Of a DNA stretch of 64,000 nucleotides, positions 33,002 to 41,434 are shown piece by piece. This DNA is from Pinibacter aurantiacus (lineage in GTDB: Bacteria; Bacteroidota; Bacteroidia; Chitinophagales; Chitinophagaceae), in contig NZ_JAHSPG010000003.1 in NCBI RefSeq assembly GCF_019130065.1, positions 372,001-436,000 on the forward strand. The letters are read 5' to 3'. Position 1 is the stretch's first letter; each line of letters begins with the position of its first letter. The notes beneath the pieces are model-generated. The model was given only the letters and a program-made list of their open reading frames with translations, was not told the DNA's origin and did no database searches. The position numbers and the translations under genes are program-made.

Positions 33002-34924
33002 TTACCAGTTTAATTGTAGCGTGTTGTTTCTTCTGTTTACATCTGCCATTCTCTCCGATGGATCTATCACTACCAATTTAAGATCGGTGATCTTGTGATT
33101 GGTTTCAACCACGTAAGTCGGATGCGTCCATTTCCACGCTTCATTTACAACTCTTGGTGTATTGTCTTCTGCTGGTTTTTCACCAAACATCAAATACATC
33201 GGCACATATTGTATCTCTTTACTACCATTTTTAAATGTTAGCTGAAGATCAATTGGCATTGGAACTTTACCGATTCGCGAAAGCCTGATCTTTGTTTTAC
33301 CATTCTCTTCCCAAAGGCTATCAATACCGTAATCAATCGTCTTTGTTGTGTTTACCCAATACTCTTTGTACCAGTCCAGTTTCATGCCGCTTGTTTTTTC
33401 TGCAACGCGTATGAAATCATTTACATTGGGATGCTTGAAGTGCCAGTCGTTGTAGTAGTTCAGCAAAATTTTATCTCTCACCTGCGCACCTACAATGTAT
33501 CCAAGCTGTTCCATAAACACTTCACCTTTTGAGTAAGAGGCAATGCTATATCCAAAATTGCTTTCAAAATGATCAGCGTGTGTAGTTAATGGCTCTTCTC
33601 TTCCGCTTTTTACCAATGCGAAATAACCTGCATAAGCATCCTTGTGAATGTTCTGTGTAACAGTATTTGCAGCCAATTCATTTTTTGTTGCAGCGCCATT
33701 GCCTGTTGTCTGTTCTTCGTAATACTGACTCACGACTGTTTCTGCCCACGAAGTAAAACCTTCATCCATCCATGGATACAGGCTTTCGTTTGTGCCCATC
33801 ATCATTTGATACCACGTGTGCATCCACTCATGAAAAGCTGTTCCAATGCTAGGACTGGAGATCAACGTTGACATTGGATACTCCATGCCACCATCACCAC
33901 CATGCACAAACGAATATTGCTTGTAAGGATATTTTCCAAAATGTTTTTCAATAAAAGGCAACACAAATACCGCAGCGTCAGCTATTTTGTTCCATGCTGC
34001 ATCATTTGCTGTGTCATTTTCTTTATAGTTATACAAAACGTTGATGGTAACACCGTCAGCCGTTTTTCTAACAAGATGCTTGTATTCAGGATCTGCTGCC
34101 CACATGAAGTCGTGAACATTAGGTGCCACAAAGTGCCAGCTTAGCTTGTTGCCTGCAGGCTGTATCACTTTCACCCCTGCATCTTCATAACCATAACCAA
34201 TCTGGTTGCCATTTATTACATAGCCTGTTCCACCTAAAACATATTTTTTATCGATAGAAATAGTAACATCATAATCGCCCCAAACACCGTAGAACTCACG
34301 TGCCACGTAAGGCGTAGGATGCCAGCCTTCATAATCATATTCACTCATTTTAGGATACCATTGACTCATCGAGTAGCGAACGCCCGTCATTGGATTATCT
34401 CTTCCGCTACGGCGAATTTGCAGTGGCACTTGCGCCTCGAACTGCATATCAAAAACCACTTTGCTTTTTGGCAAAATTGGTTTTGTAAGCGTTACCTCCA
34501 GAATGGTTTCATCTACTTTATAAGGCTGCGCGATGCCATTCATTTTCAGTGAAAGTACTTTCTGATAGCCTATTTCATCGGGTTTCAAGTTTGCGATACG
34601 ATCCCTTACCCTGCTATCCCAATCGCGAACATCGTTGCCTTTTGCATCTTGCCTTACGACAATTTTGCCCAGCTCGCGGCTACGCATATCCATCATGCTG
34701 TTCGGCTGAAATGCGTTAAAGTATAAATGATAAAACACTTTGTACAAAGTGTCCGGAGAGTTGTTGGTGTATTCCAGTTTTTGCGTACCGGTAAAACGAT
34801 TGGTATTGACATCCATATCGATGTTCATCTTATAGTTCACTCTTTGCTGCCATCTGTCTGGCTGAGCAAAAGCCAATGAACACATCAGAACGAACCCGAT
34901 GTTCAGGAGGAAGAATTTTCTCAT
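33002..34924 (-). CDS. secreted M1-family zinc metallopeptidase
   Basis: Exported M1 peptidase of 640 residues with signal peptide (1-21, ending AFAQ). The zinc site H365-EWM-H369 and Glu388 (WMDEGF) have the canonical 18-residue spacing. The motif GGDGGMEYP (342-350) stands where aminopeptidases have GAMEN, so the free-amino-group recognition is altered, as in other Bacteroidota M1 proteins of this group. An N-terminal beta domain (about 25-280) precedes the catalytic domain. It is likely periplasmic and used in peptide utilisation. Its strict substrate class is not predictable. Confidence 0.92.
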   Translation of the reverse strand: MRKFFLLNIGFVLMCSLAFAQPDRWQQRVNYKMNIDMDVNTNRFTGTQKLEYTNNSPDTLYKVFYHLYFNAFQPNSMMDMRSRELGKIVVRQDAKGNDVRDWDSRVRDRIANLKPDEIGYQKVLSLKMNGIAQPYKVDETILEVTLTKPILPKSKVVFDMQFEAQVPLQIRRSGRDNPMTGVRYSMSQWYPKMSEYDYEGWHPTPYVAREFYGVWGDYDVTISIDKKYVLGGTGYVINGNQIGYGYEDAGVKVIQPAGNKLSWHFVAPNVHDFMWAADPEYKHLVRKTADGVTINVLYNYKENDTANDAAWNKIADAAVFVLPFIEKHFGKYPYKQYSFVHGGDGGMEYPMSTLISSPSIGTAFHEWMHTWYQMMMGTNESLYPWMDEGFTSWAETVVSQYYEEQTTGNGAATKNELAANTVTQNIHKDAYAGYFALVKSGREEPLTTHADHFESNFGYSIASYSKGEVFMEQLGYIVGAQVRDKILLNYYNDWHFKHPNVNDFIRVAEKTSGMKLDWYKEYWVNTTKTIDYGIDSLWEENGKTKIRLSRIGKVPMPIDLQLTFKNGSKEIQYVPMYLMFGEKPAEDNTPRVVNEAWKWTHPTYVVETNHKITDLKLVVIDPSERMADVNRRNNTLQLNW

Positions 34925-34945
34925 TATAATTAGGGTGTTTATTGT

Positions 34946-35028
34946 GAGTTGTAAGTTGTAAGTTATAAGTTGTAAGTGCTGAGGGCACCTTCTAACTTAT
35001 AACTTACAACCTAAAACTTATAACTTAA
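34946..35028. repeat. GTTGTAA-word inverted arms
   Basis: The left arm (34946-34978) is GAGTTGTAAGTTGTAAGTTA and more; the right arm (34992-35028) is CTAACTTATAACTTACAACC and more. It fills the gap between two minus-strand genes and reaches into the last codons of the PepSY-like gene. Confidence 0.8.
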
Positions 35029-35480
35029 AGTGTTCTACTATCTCTTAGTAACTTGCCTTTCTCGTTAAAAGTCAGGTTCATTTTTTCAACTCCGCTTTTT
35101 GCCACGATCATTTTGTAGTTAACTGAATCGCCGGGCAATTTGATTTCGGATGCGTATTTCACTTCCCAATCGGAATATTTGCTTTTTGAAAACCCATCAT
35201 TCACAACGGAAGGAATTTTACTTTCTTCAAGTTTTGTTTCTGTTTGTTCCCAAATGCCTTTGCTGGTAAAACGGGCCTCGTGTGATTCGCCCCCGAGGCT
35301 AAATGTTGCCACAAAAGAACTTAGTTTGTCTTTCCATTCTACTTTTTTTGCCACCGGATACTTGGCATAAAAAGCATCAGTAACTTCTGCCGGTATTTTA
35401 CGAAACTGCGCAAACGTTGAGTTTGCAGATAGGATACATACGGTTGCCAAAATAAAGCTCAGGATTTTTCCAGTTTTCAT
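35025..35480 (-). CDS. PepSY-like (DUF2874) periplasmic protein
   Basis: Exported protein of 151 residues, signal peptide 1-25 ending TFAQ. The body consists of two PepSY-like/BLIP-type repeats: IPAEVTDAFYAKYPVAKKVEWK (about 29-50) and IPSVVNDGFSKSKYSDWEVKY (about 87-107). DUF2874 proteins are common periplasmic proteins of Bacteroidota with no known enzyme activity. ATG 35480 is chosen over 35513 because it gives a clean signal peptide. Confidence 0.82.
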   Translation of the reverse strand: MKTGKILSFILATVCILSANSTFAQFRKIPAEVTDAFYAKYPVAKKVEWKDKLSSFVATFSLGGESHEARFTSKGIWEQTETKLEESKIPSVVNDGFSKSKYSDWEVKYASEIKLPGDSVNYKMIVAKSGVEKMNLTFNEKGKLLRDSRTL

Positions 35481-35533
35481 ACAGAAATTTTGTTTAGATT
35501 TTTCTTTGGACAAAAATTACACCAAGGTAGTTT

Positions 35534-35661
35534 AATTGAAAGTGGAAAATTAGTTTAATTGAAAATTGAAAGTTGAAAATTGAAAATGGTGATTCAAATT
35601 TTAAAGAGTCTATAACATTAAGACACCCTCATTTTCAACTTTCAACTTTCAATTTTCAATT
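35534..35661. repeat. TTGAAAG-word inverted arms
   Basis: The left arm (35534-35588) is TTGAAAGTGGAAAATTAGTT and more; the right arm (35631-35661) is ATTTTCAACTTTCAACTTTC and more, overlapping the stop of rsmI. A weak reading frame through it codes only repeat residues. Confidence 0.8.
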
Positions 35662-36328
35662 ATTCCACCTTTCCCGCCACTATCACCACAATCTCCCCCT
35701 TCACCGCTTTCTGCTTAAAATGATCACAGACTTCCTGTAAGCTGCCGCGCTTGTTTTCCTCAAACATCTTGGTAAGTTCACGACTAACGCAGCATTGGCG
35801 GTCGGCACCAAAATACTGAATGAAATCTTCCAGCGTTTTTACCAGTCGCATGGGCGATTCATAGAAGATCATGGTGCGCTCTTCTTCGGCCAGCTGCTTC
35901 AGTGCAGTTTGACGGCCTTTTTTTAAAGGCAAAAATCCTTCGAAACAAAAACGATTAGTGGGAAGTCCGCTGTTAACAAGGGCGGGGACAAAGGCTGTAG
36001 CGCCGGGAAGGCATTCTACTTTAATATCGTTGCGAACGCATTCACGAACCAGTAGAAACGCAGGATCAGAAATAGCGGGCGTTCCCGCATCTGTAATCAC
36101 TGCCATTTTTTTTCCTGCCAGCATTTGCTCTATAAGATGCTGCAGAATTTTATGTTCGTTATGCTGATGATATGGAGTAAGTGGTTTCTGAATATTGTAG
36201 TGATTCAAAAACACAGATGAAGTTCTTGTATCCTCACACAAAATGAGATCAACACTTTGCAATACTTCTATCGACCGATAAGTAACATCTTTGAGATTCC
36301 CTAAAGGCGTAGGAACAAGATAGAGCAT
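35660..36328 (-). CDS. rsmI: 16S rRNA (cytidine-2'-O)-methyltransferase RsmI
   Basis: SAM-dependent 2'-O-methyltransferase acting on C1402 of 16S rRNA in the decoding centre. Family motifs are clear: LVPTPLGNLKDVTYR at the N-terminus, CEDTRTS, ITDAGTPAISDP, LPGATAFVPALVNSGL, MIFYESPMRL. The protein has 222 residues, slightly shorter than E. coli RsmI because the C-terminal extension is reduced. The stop codon touches a TTGAAAG repeat arm. The gene is flanked by repeat arms on both sides and is likely transcribed on its own. Confidence 0.94.
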   Translation of the reverse strand: MLYLVPTPLGNLKDVTYRSIEVLQSVDLILCEDTRTSSVFLNHYNIQKPLTPYHQHNEHKILQHLIEQMLAGKKMAVITDAGTPAISDPAFLLVRECVRNDIKVECLPGATAFVPALVNSGLPTNRFCFEGFLPLKKGRQTALKQLAEEERTMIFYESPMRLVKTLEDFIQYFGADRQCCVSRELTKMFEENKRGSLQEVCDHFKQKAVKGEIVVIVAGKVE

Positions 36329-36331
36329 GGT

Positions 36332-36450
36332 TAATTTGAAAATTAGGTAATTTGAAAATTTGAAAATTTGAGTTGAGAGTGGTAGATAACATGTTCGCCT
36401 CCATCACCTGAAGCATTTTCAAATTTTCAAATTCTCAAATTTTCAAATTG
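36332..36450. repeat. AATTTGAA-word inverted arms
   Basis: The left arm (36332-36371) is TAATTTGAAAATTAGGTAAT and more; the right arm (36414-36450) is TTTTCAAATTTTCAAATTCT and more. It separates rsmI from purS. Confidence 0.8.
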
Positions 36451-36455
36451 AAATT

Positions 36456-36701
36456 TTAGTTTACTGAAATTTCGAAGTATTCCATTACAGGATTAGCGAG
36501 TAGTTTTTTAGTCGCATCTTCAGCGATTTTTTTCGCTTCGTCTTCGTTAGCGGCGTCTACTTGCAGCGTAATGTGTTTGCCTACTCTTACGTCATTAATT
36601 CCTTTTAGGCCAAGATTGTTTAAGCCACCCATAACGGCTTTACCTTGAGGATCTAGCAAATCTTTTAGGGGCATTACTTTTACCTGTACTGAAAAAGTCA
36701 T
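36456..36701 (-). CDS. purS: phosphoribosylformylglycinamidine synthase subunit PurS
   Basis: Small subunit (81 residues) of the three-part FGAM synthase PurSLQ of purine synthesis; it bridges PurL and the glutaminase PurQ. The pattern VKVMPLKDLLDPQGKAVMGGL, GVNDVRVGK-like GINDVRVGKHI and the Leu-rich C-terminus KLLANPVMEYFEISV match the family. purL and purQ are not nearby, so the complex genes are dispersed. The start ATG 36701 is unambiguous. Confidence 0.93.
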   Translation of the reverse strand: MTFSVQVKVMPLKDLLDPQGKAVMGGLNNLGLKGINDVRVGKHITLQVDAANEDEAKKIAEDATKKLLANPVMEYFEISVN

Positions 36702-36745
36702 TGTATTCTGGTTTTCGATTTTTTAGAAAATTTCCCCGCAACAAG

Positions 36746-37507
36746 CTATGCCTGTTGTTTTGGAAGGGCCAAAGATAAGATGATATAGAGAATAAACATG
36801 ACAGGTATTGCCAGCCATTTTAAGAATATTGCTGAAACCACGGCCAGCAAAAGCAAGATCAGTTTGGGCATATTGCTTTTCAGTTTGTAATCTTTAAACT
36901 TCAAAGCCATGATCGGCAGGTTGGAAACCATCAGATAACTTACCAGGGCAATGATCGCGTAAATCACCCATTTATTGAGTAAAAGAGAAGCAACTGTTTC
37001 GCCGGAATTAACGAGAATTAAAGGGAAAGATGCGATCAGCAAGCCTATTGCAGGCGTTGGAACTCCTTTAAAGCCATACTGTTGTGAGTCATCAATATTG
37101 AATTTTGCCAAACGGTAAGCAGCTGCACTAGCCACCACCAAAGCAGGCAACAACCAAATGATAGAAACATTCAAACCGTTTTCTTCTTTAGCAATGCCTA
37201 AGCGCAAAAACTGGTACAAGATCATGCTTGGAGCTACGCCAAAACTCACTACATCCGCCAAAGAATCAAGTTCCTTACCCATTGCAGAGGATGCTTTCAG
37301 CAATCTTGCTACAAACCCATCAAAAAAATCTACCACTGCCGCCAGTCCGATAAACAAAGAAGCATACCAAATCTTCTCTGGTAAATCAACGAGCTGTGCA
37401 CCATAACTGTCAGTAGTAATAATGATCCCATTTTGAAGTGTAACGATTATAGCCAGGGAACCGAAGAAAAGATTGAGCAGCGTGAATAGGTTAGGAATTT
37501 GCTTCAT
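36746..37507 (-). CDS. pssA: CDP-diacylglycerol-serine O-phosphatidyltransferase
   Basis: Inner-membrane enzyme making phosphatidylserine from CDP-diacylglycerol and serine, the first step to phosphatidylethanolamine. The CDP-alcohol phosphotransferase signature D-x2-D-G-x2-A-R-x8-G-x3-D-x3-D is complete: Asp60, Asp63, Gly64, Ala67, Arg68, Gly77, Asp81, Asp85. Seven to eight membrane helices cover its 253 residues, the usual type II PssA layout. No phosphatidylserine decarboxylase gene is adjacent. Confidence 0.92.
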   Translation of the reverse strand: MKQIPNLFTLLNLFFGSLAIIVTLQNGIIITTDSYGAQLVDLPEKIWYASLFIGLAAVVDFFDGFVARLLKASSAMGKELDSLADVVSFGVAPSMILYQFLRLGIAKEENGLNVSIIWLLPALVVASAAAYRLAKFNIDDSQQYGFKGVPTPAIGLLIASFPLILVNSGETVASLLLNKWVIYAIIALVSYLMVSNLPIMALKFKDYKLKSNMPKLILLLLAVVSAIFLKWLAIPVMFILYIILSLALPKQQA

Positions 37508-37517
37508 ACAATAATTA

Positions 37518-38033
37518 ATAACTGAATAACTGATTAACTGAATAACTGAGTCGTGAAACTATGACTTTTTTGAGTTTTTGCGAGCTACTGACATGATTTT
37601 TAAAATTTCTTCGTTTTCTAGGTATAAGCCTTGGAGTACTTCCTGCTTAACAATATTAGTTTCCCACAGAATCTCTAACCAAAACATTGTTTCATCTGTC
37701 TCTTCTATAACAATGCTCAATTTGCTGTGATACTCAGCAAAAGAGCGCGATCGGCAAGCAGCGCGGTAATTAGCCGCAACTGATGTCGCCGATCGCAACA
37801 ATTGTTTTCCTATGATTTGTGCATCTGCCGTTTTCGACAAAGCCCTGAAAAGTCGAACTACTCTTATAGCAAATAACTTTGTTCTTTGAGCCAAATCATC
37901 TCTAAACTGATAAGCTGACATTCTTACACGTTTAATGATCCAATATTTATTTGTTCAATTGGTAAGTATCAGATCATTTAACCCTTCACATCCGCAACCA
38001 TTCAGTTATTCAGTTACTCAGTTATTCAGTTAT
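37518..38033. repeat. TGAATAAC-word arms flanking the four-helix-bundle gene
   Basis: The left arm (37518-37551) is AATAACTGAATAACTGATTA and more; the right arm (37999-38033) is TTCAGTTATTCAGTTACTCA and more. They are reverse complements and enclose one complete gene, the only copy of this repeat with a gene inside it. The right arm begins in the stop codon of pepP. Confidence 0.8.
37559..37921 (-). CDS. four-helix-bundle protein (S23/IVP family)
   Basis: Small helical protein of 120 residues of the four-helix-bundle (TIGR02436-like, 23S intervening-sequence protein) family: LAQRTKLFAIRVVRLFRALSK, QLLRSATSVAANYRAACRSRS and LSIVIEETDETMFWLEILWE are the typical helices. Relatives occur in 23S rRNA intervening sequences and as the accessory protein Avd of diversity-generating retroelements, where they bind nucleic acid. 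No reverse transcriptase or variable repeat is near. The gene is enclosed by inverted TGAATAAC arms. Confidence 0.88.
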   Translation of the reverse strand: MSAYQFRDDLAQRTKLFAIRVVRLFRALSKTADAQIIGKQLLRSATSVAANYRAACRSRSFAEYHSKLSIVIEETDETMFWLEILWETNIVKQEVLQGLYLENEEILKIMSVARKNSKKS

Positions 38034-39322
38034 TATTTCTTCATCAACGCCTCTATTTCATCCGCTTCGTAAGGAATATTTTTCATCAAATCGATGTTGC
38101 CGTCTTTTGTGAGCCAAACGTTGTTCTCTATGCGAATACCCATTTGCTCTTGTTCAATGTAGATGCCTGGTTCGATAGTTAGCAGCATGCCTTCTTGCAA
38201 AGCCTCTGTTTTTGTTCCAAGATCATGTACATCCACTCCAAGATGATGTGAAATGCCGTGATACAGATACTTTCTGTATGCCCTGTTTTCAGGGTCTTCA
38301 TTCTTCACATCGGCTTCAGTGATCAGACCTAGTTTGAGGAATTGTTTGGTTGCTTCATCACCCACTTTATCTGTATAATCAAGCAGTGTAATGCCTGGTT
38401 TTAAAATGCTTTTGCAGTATTTGTGAATATCAAGACATGCATTATAAACTTCTTTCTGGCGCTTGGTGAACTTACCATTTACAGGAACTGTGCGGGTCAA
38501 ATCTGCATTGTAACCGCCGTATTGTGCACCAAAATCCATCAATACCAATTCGCCATCTTTACACTCCTGGTTATTGTTCACGTAGTGCAATGTACGGGCT
38601 CTGTCGCCACTGGCAATAATGCTTCCGTAACCTTCGCCAGTAGCGCGGTTGCGCAAGAATTCATGCACCAGTTCAGCTTCTATTTCATACTCAAAAACAC
38701 CGGGCTTAATAAAGCCAAGCAAACGACGAAATGCTTTTTCAGTAATATCGATCGCTTCCTGCATCACTTCCACTTCAAGTGGTGTTTTGATGGCACGCAG
38801 ATCTTTCAAAATTCTTGCGCTTCTTTTATAATTGTGCAATGGATAACGACTGCGCATTTCTGATATATAACGGTAATCCCTAACCGCCAACAGGTTTGAC
38901 TTGCGGTCATTCTCATTTGTGTTCAGATAAATAGCATCTGCAAGGTGTATCCATGGTTGTAAAAGACCATCCAGCACGTCCAGCCATACGATGGTTTGAA
39001 TGCCGGAAATGCCTGTACCCTCTTCTTTTCTTAACCTGTGTCCATCCCATTTTTCCTTTAGTTCGTTTGGCCTTACAAGCACCAATACTTCTCTGAATTT
39101 TGGATCGGGATTGTCGGGAAACAGCACCAGCATTGTGTCTTCCTGCACAATGCCTGTAAGCCAGTATAGATCTGAATTTTGCTTAAATCCATATAATGCG
39201 TCACCATTCGAAGGCAATTCGTCATTGCTGTTGAAAATAGCAATCGCATTCTTTTCCATTTTTTCTACAAAACGTTTACGATTCTGTACGAATATCTCTG
39301 CATTTAAAGGCTTGTATTTCAT
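38033..39322 (-). CDS. pepP: Xaa-Pro aminopeptidase (M24B)
   Basis: Aminopeptidase P of 429 residues, removing N-terminal residues in front of proline. The pita-bread fold ligands are visible: Asp in LMDFGAQYGG, Asp in NADLTRT, His in GISHHLGVDVHD, Glu in IEPGIYIE and Glu in IRIENNV. The N-terminal creatinase-like domain is complete (FVQNRKRFVEKM, SDLYWLTGI). The stop TAA is immediately followed by TAACTGAATAAC repeat sequence. Confidence 0.94.
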   Translation of the reverse strand: MKYKPLNAEIFVQNRKRFVEKMEKNAIAIFNSNDELPSNGDALYGFKQNSDLYWLTGIVQEDTMLVLFPDNPDPKFREVLVLVRPNELKEKWDGHRLRKEEGTGISGIQTIVWLDVLDGLLQPWIHLADAIYLNTNENDRKSNLLAVRDYRYISEMRSRYPLHNYKRSARILKDLRAIKTPLEVEVMQEAIDITEKAFRRLLGFIKPGVFEYEIEAELVHEFLRNRATGEGYGSIIASGDRARTLHYVNNNQECKDGELVLMDFGAQYGGYNADLTRTVPVNGKFTKRQKEVYNACLDIHKYCKSILKPGITLLDYTDKVGDEATKQFLKLGLITEADVKNEDPENRAYRKYLYHGISHHLGVDVHDLGTKTEALQEGMLLTIEPGIYIEQEQMGIRIENNVWLTKDGNIDLMKNIPYEADEIEALMKK

Positions 39323-39369
39323 TAAAATCTATTGAAAAAGTAAAAGAATGCGTAAAAGTAAGGAAGATG

Positions 39370-39475
39370 TGTGAAGTACGAAGTACGATGTACGGAAGCT
39401 ATTAGAGCGTCCCATCTGAACGAATTTCGTTCATCGCACATCGTACACCGTACATTTTTCACGCTTCACACCCGA
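39370..39475. repeat. TACGATG-word inverted arms
   Basis: The left arm (39370-39395) is GTGTGAAGTACGAAGTACGA and more; the right arm (39436-39472) is CACATCGTACACCGTACATT and more. Same family as 25807-25902. It lies in the 366-base divergent gap between pepP and pckA; nothing else but a promoter box is seen there. Confidence 0.75.
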
Positions 39476-39656
39476 AAAAAGCCGGTTTGTCAATAAGTGA
39501 AAAAATTTAAAAATTTTCAATTTGTCTAATGTTCAAATGATTGCTTTTAAATTATTTACAGAAAATCAGGTCTTATTTTAAAAAAAAGACAATGCCGACC
39601 CTATAAGGGTCAAATTTTATACATCACGGGTAGATACCGAATCTGCTAACAACCGT

Positions 39657-39664
39657 TAGTTTTG
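39657..39664 (+). promoter_or_regulatory. -7 box TAGTTTTG of pckA
   Basis: TAGTTTTG matches TAnnTTTG; the ATG at 39689 lies 24 bases downstream. The TTG inside the box opens a longer frame by nine codons, but it would be upstream of the transcription start. Confidence 0.5.
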
Positions 39665-39688
39665 TCCTTCACCACAGATTTAAGCCAT

Positions 39689-41293
39689 ATGATTTCAACG
39701 ATTGCCATGCCCATCAAAGGCCTTAAAAAGATTGGCCTTACATTTCAAAATAACATTCACTATCAGCTACAACCCGACGAACTTGTAAAGGATACTTTAA
39801 AACGTGATGAGGGTGAACTTGCAGATAACGGGGCATTGGTAATCAAAACGGGCGAATTTACCGGACGTTGCCCTAAAGATAAATTCATCGTTAGCGACGA
39901 ACTCACTGCCGACACAGTTCATTGGGGTGGTTTCAATCAGCCTATCGAGGAAAAATACTTTCATGTTATTTACGGAAAAATCATGCATTACCTGAATGGC
40001 CGCGAAGACATTTGGGTAAGAGATTGCTTTGCCTGTGCCGATCCTCAGTATAAATTATCGATCCGGGTGGTAAACGAAACACCGGCGCTTAATCTGTTTG
40101 CGTACAACATGTTCATGCGTCCTTCGGAGCAGGAGCTGGAAAACTTTGAGCCTGAGTGGACAATTCTTAATGCTCCCGGGTTGAAACTCAACGCTACGGA
40201 GTGTGGAATACGCCAGTCAAATGCTGCTGTGGTTTCATTTAAGCATAAAACCATTCTCATCGCAGGAACCGGTTATACGGGAGAGATCAAGAAAGGTATT
40301 TTCACTATTCTTAACTACGTTTTACCGCAGCAGGAAGGCGTTTTGAGCATGCATTGTTCTGCCAATATGGGTGAAAATGGCGACACTGCGCTGTTTTTCG
40401 GCCTGAGCGGAACAGGTAAAACGACTTTGAGTGCCGACCCCGAAAGAAAATTGATCGGTGATGACGAACATGGGTGGTCAGACAAAAACGTTTTCAATTT
40501 CGAGGGTGGCTGCTACGCAAAATGCATTGGTCTTTCTAAAGAAAAAGAGCCTGAAATTTTTAATGCCGTACGTGAAGGTGCGCTACTGGAAAATATCAAC
40601 TTTTACGAAGGCACACACACCGTTAACTACGATGATGCCAGCATCACTGAAAATACTCGGGTTTCTTATCCGCTGTCTTATATAAGCAACGCCATTGAGC
40701 CTTCTATCGGAAATCAACCTAAAAACATTTTCTTTTTAACCTGCGATGCAAACGGTGTGTTGCCGCCTATTTCAAGGCTCAACCCCGCGCAGGCTATGTA
40801 CCAGTTCATTTCCGGCTATACTGCAAAAGTTGCCGGAACTGAAGCAGGCATTACCGAGCCAAAGTCCACATTCAGCGCATGTTTTGGCGCTCCTTTCATT
40901 CCACTACATCCGGGAAAGTATGCAGAAATGCTGGGTGAGAAATTGAAATCAACCAACGTAAAAGTTTGGCTGATCAATACGGGATGGACAGGCGGCAGTT
41001 ATGGAGTTGGTAACCGCATGAAACTTTCTTACACTCGTGCAATGATTTCGGCCGCGTTAAAAGGCGAGCTGGATAAAGTAAATTTTGAAGCAGATCCTGT
41101 TTTTGGCTTCGAAATGCCATTAAGCTGTCCAAATGTACCCGTTGACATATTAAATCCTCGTAACACATGGGACAACAAAACAGCTTATGATGAAAGGGCA
41201 AATGCTCTGGCATTAGAGTTTGTCAAAAACTTTGAAAAATATGAAGCCGGCGTATCAGAGGAAATTCTGAAAGCCGCGCCAAAAGCTGTCTAA
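39689..41293 (+). CDS. pckA: phosphoenolpyruvate carboxykinase (ATP)
   Basis: Converts oxaloacetate and ATP to phosphoenolpyruvate, the entry of gluconeogenesis. The kinase loop GLSGTGKTTLSADP, substrate motifs GEFTGRCPKDKFIV, FEGGCYAK and LTCDANGVLPP, and the C-terminal WLINTGWTGGSYG are all present. ATG 39689 gives 534 residues, normal for the ATP-dependent family. The upstream TTG 39662 is rejected because it is part of the -7 box. With trehalase and citrate synthase in the same window, the cell clearly runs full central metabolism. Confidence 0.96.
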   Translation: MISTIAMPIKGLKKIGLTFQNNIHYQLQPDELVKDTLKRDEGELADNGALVIKTGEFTGRCPKDKFIVSDELTADTVHWGGFNQPIEEKYFHVIYGKIMHYLNGREDIWVRDCFACADPQYKLSIRVVNETPALNLFAYNMFMRPSEQELENFEPEWTILNAPGLKLNATECGIRQSNAAVVSFKHKTILIAGTGYTGEIKKGIFTILNYVLPQQEGVLSMHCSANMGENGDTALFFGLSGTGKTTLSADPERKLIGDDEHGWSDKNVFNFEGGCYAKCIGLSKEKEPEIFNAVREGALLENINFYEGTHTVNYDDASITENTRVSYPLSYISNAIEPSIGNQPKNIFFLTCDANGVLPPISRLNPAQAMYQFISGYTAKVAGTEAGITEPKSTFSACFGAPFIPLHPGKYAEMLGEKLKSTNVKVWLINTGWTGGSYGVGNRMKLSYTRAMISAALKGELDKVNFEADPVFGFEMPLSCPNVPVDILNPRNTWDNKTAYDERANALALEFVKNFEKYEAGVSEEILKAAPKAV

Positions 41294-41319
41294 GTTGGTT
41301 GTAGGGTTAAATAAGATGT

Positions 41320-41346
41320 GCCTGGGCCCAAAGCCCGGGCTTTCTT
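41320..41346 (+). terminator. terminator of pckA
   Basis: GCCTGGGC and GCCCGGGC pair over eight bases (one G-T wobble), loop CCAAA, then TTTCTT. It lies 26 bases after the pckA stop. Confidence 0.8.
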
Positions 41347-41365
41347 ATGCCCAACCCAAAACGTA

Positions 41366-41425
41366 TTTCACGCGGCGGTCGCAACGAAGCAACGACGCAG
41401 CGAGTCTTTACTCGGCCGCGTGAAA
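41366..41425. repeat. TTTCACGCGGC inverted repeat
   Basis: TTTCACGCGGC (41366-41376) and GCCGCGTGAAA (41415-41425) are exact reverse complements; inside is a small hairpin CGAGT-CTTT-ACTCG (41401-41414). It lies between convergent pckA and the DUF3575 gene. Confidence 0.7.
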
Positions 41426-41434
41426 CATGGACGT

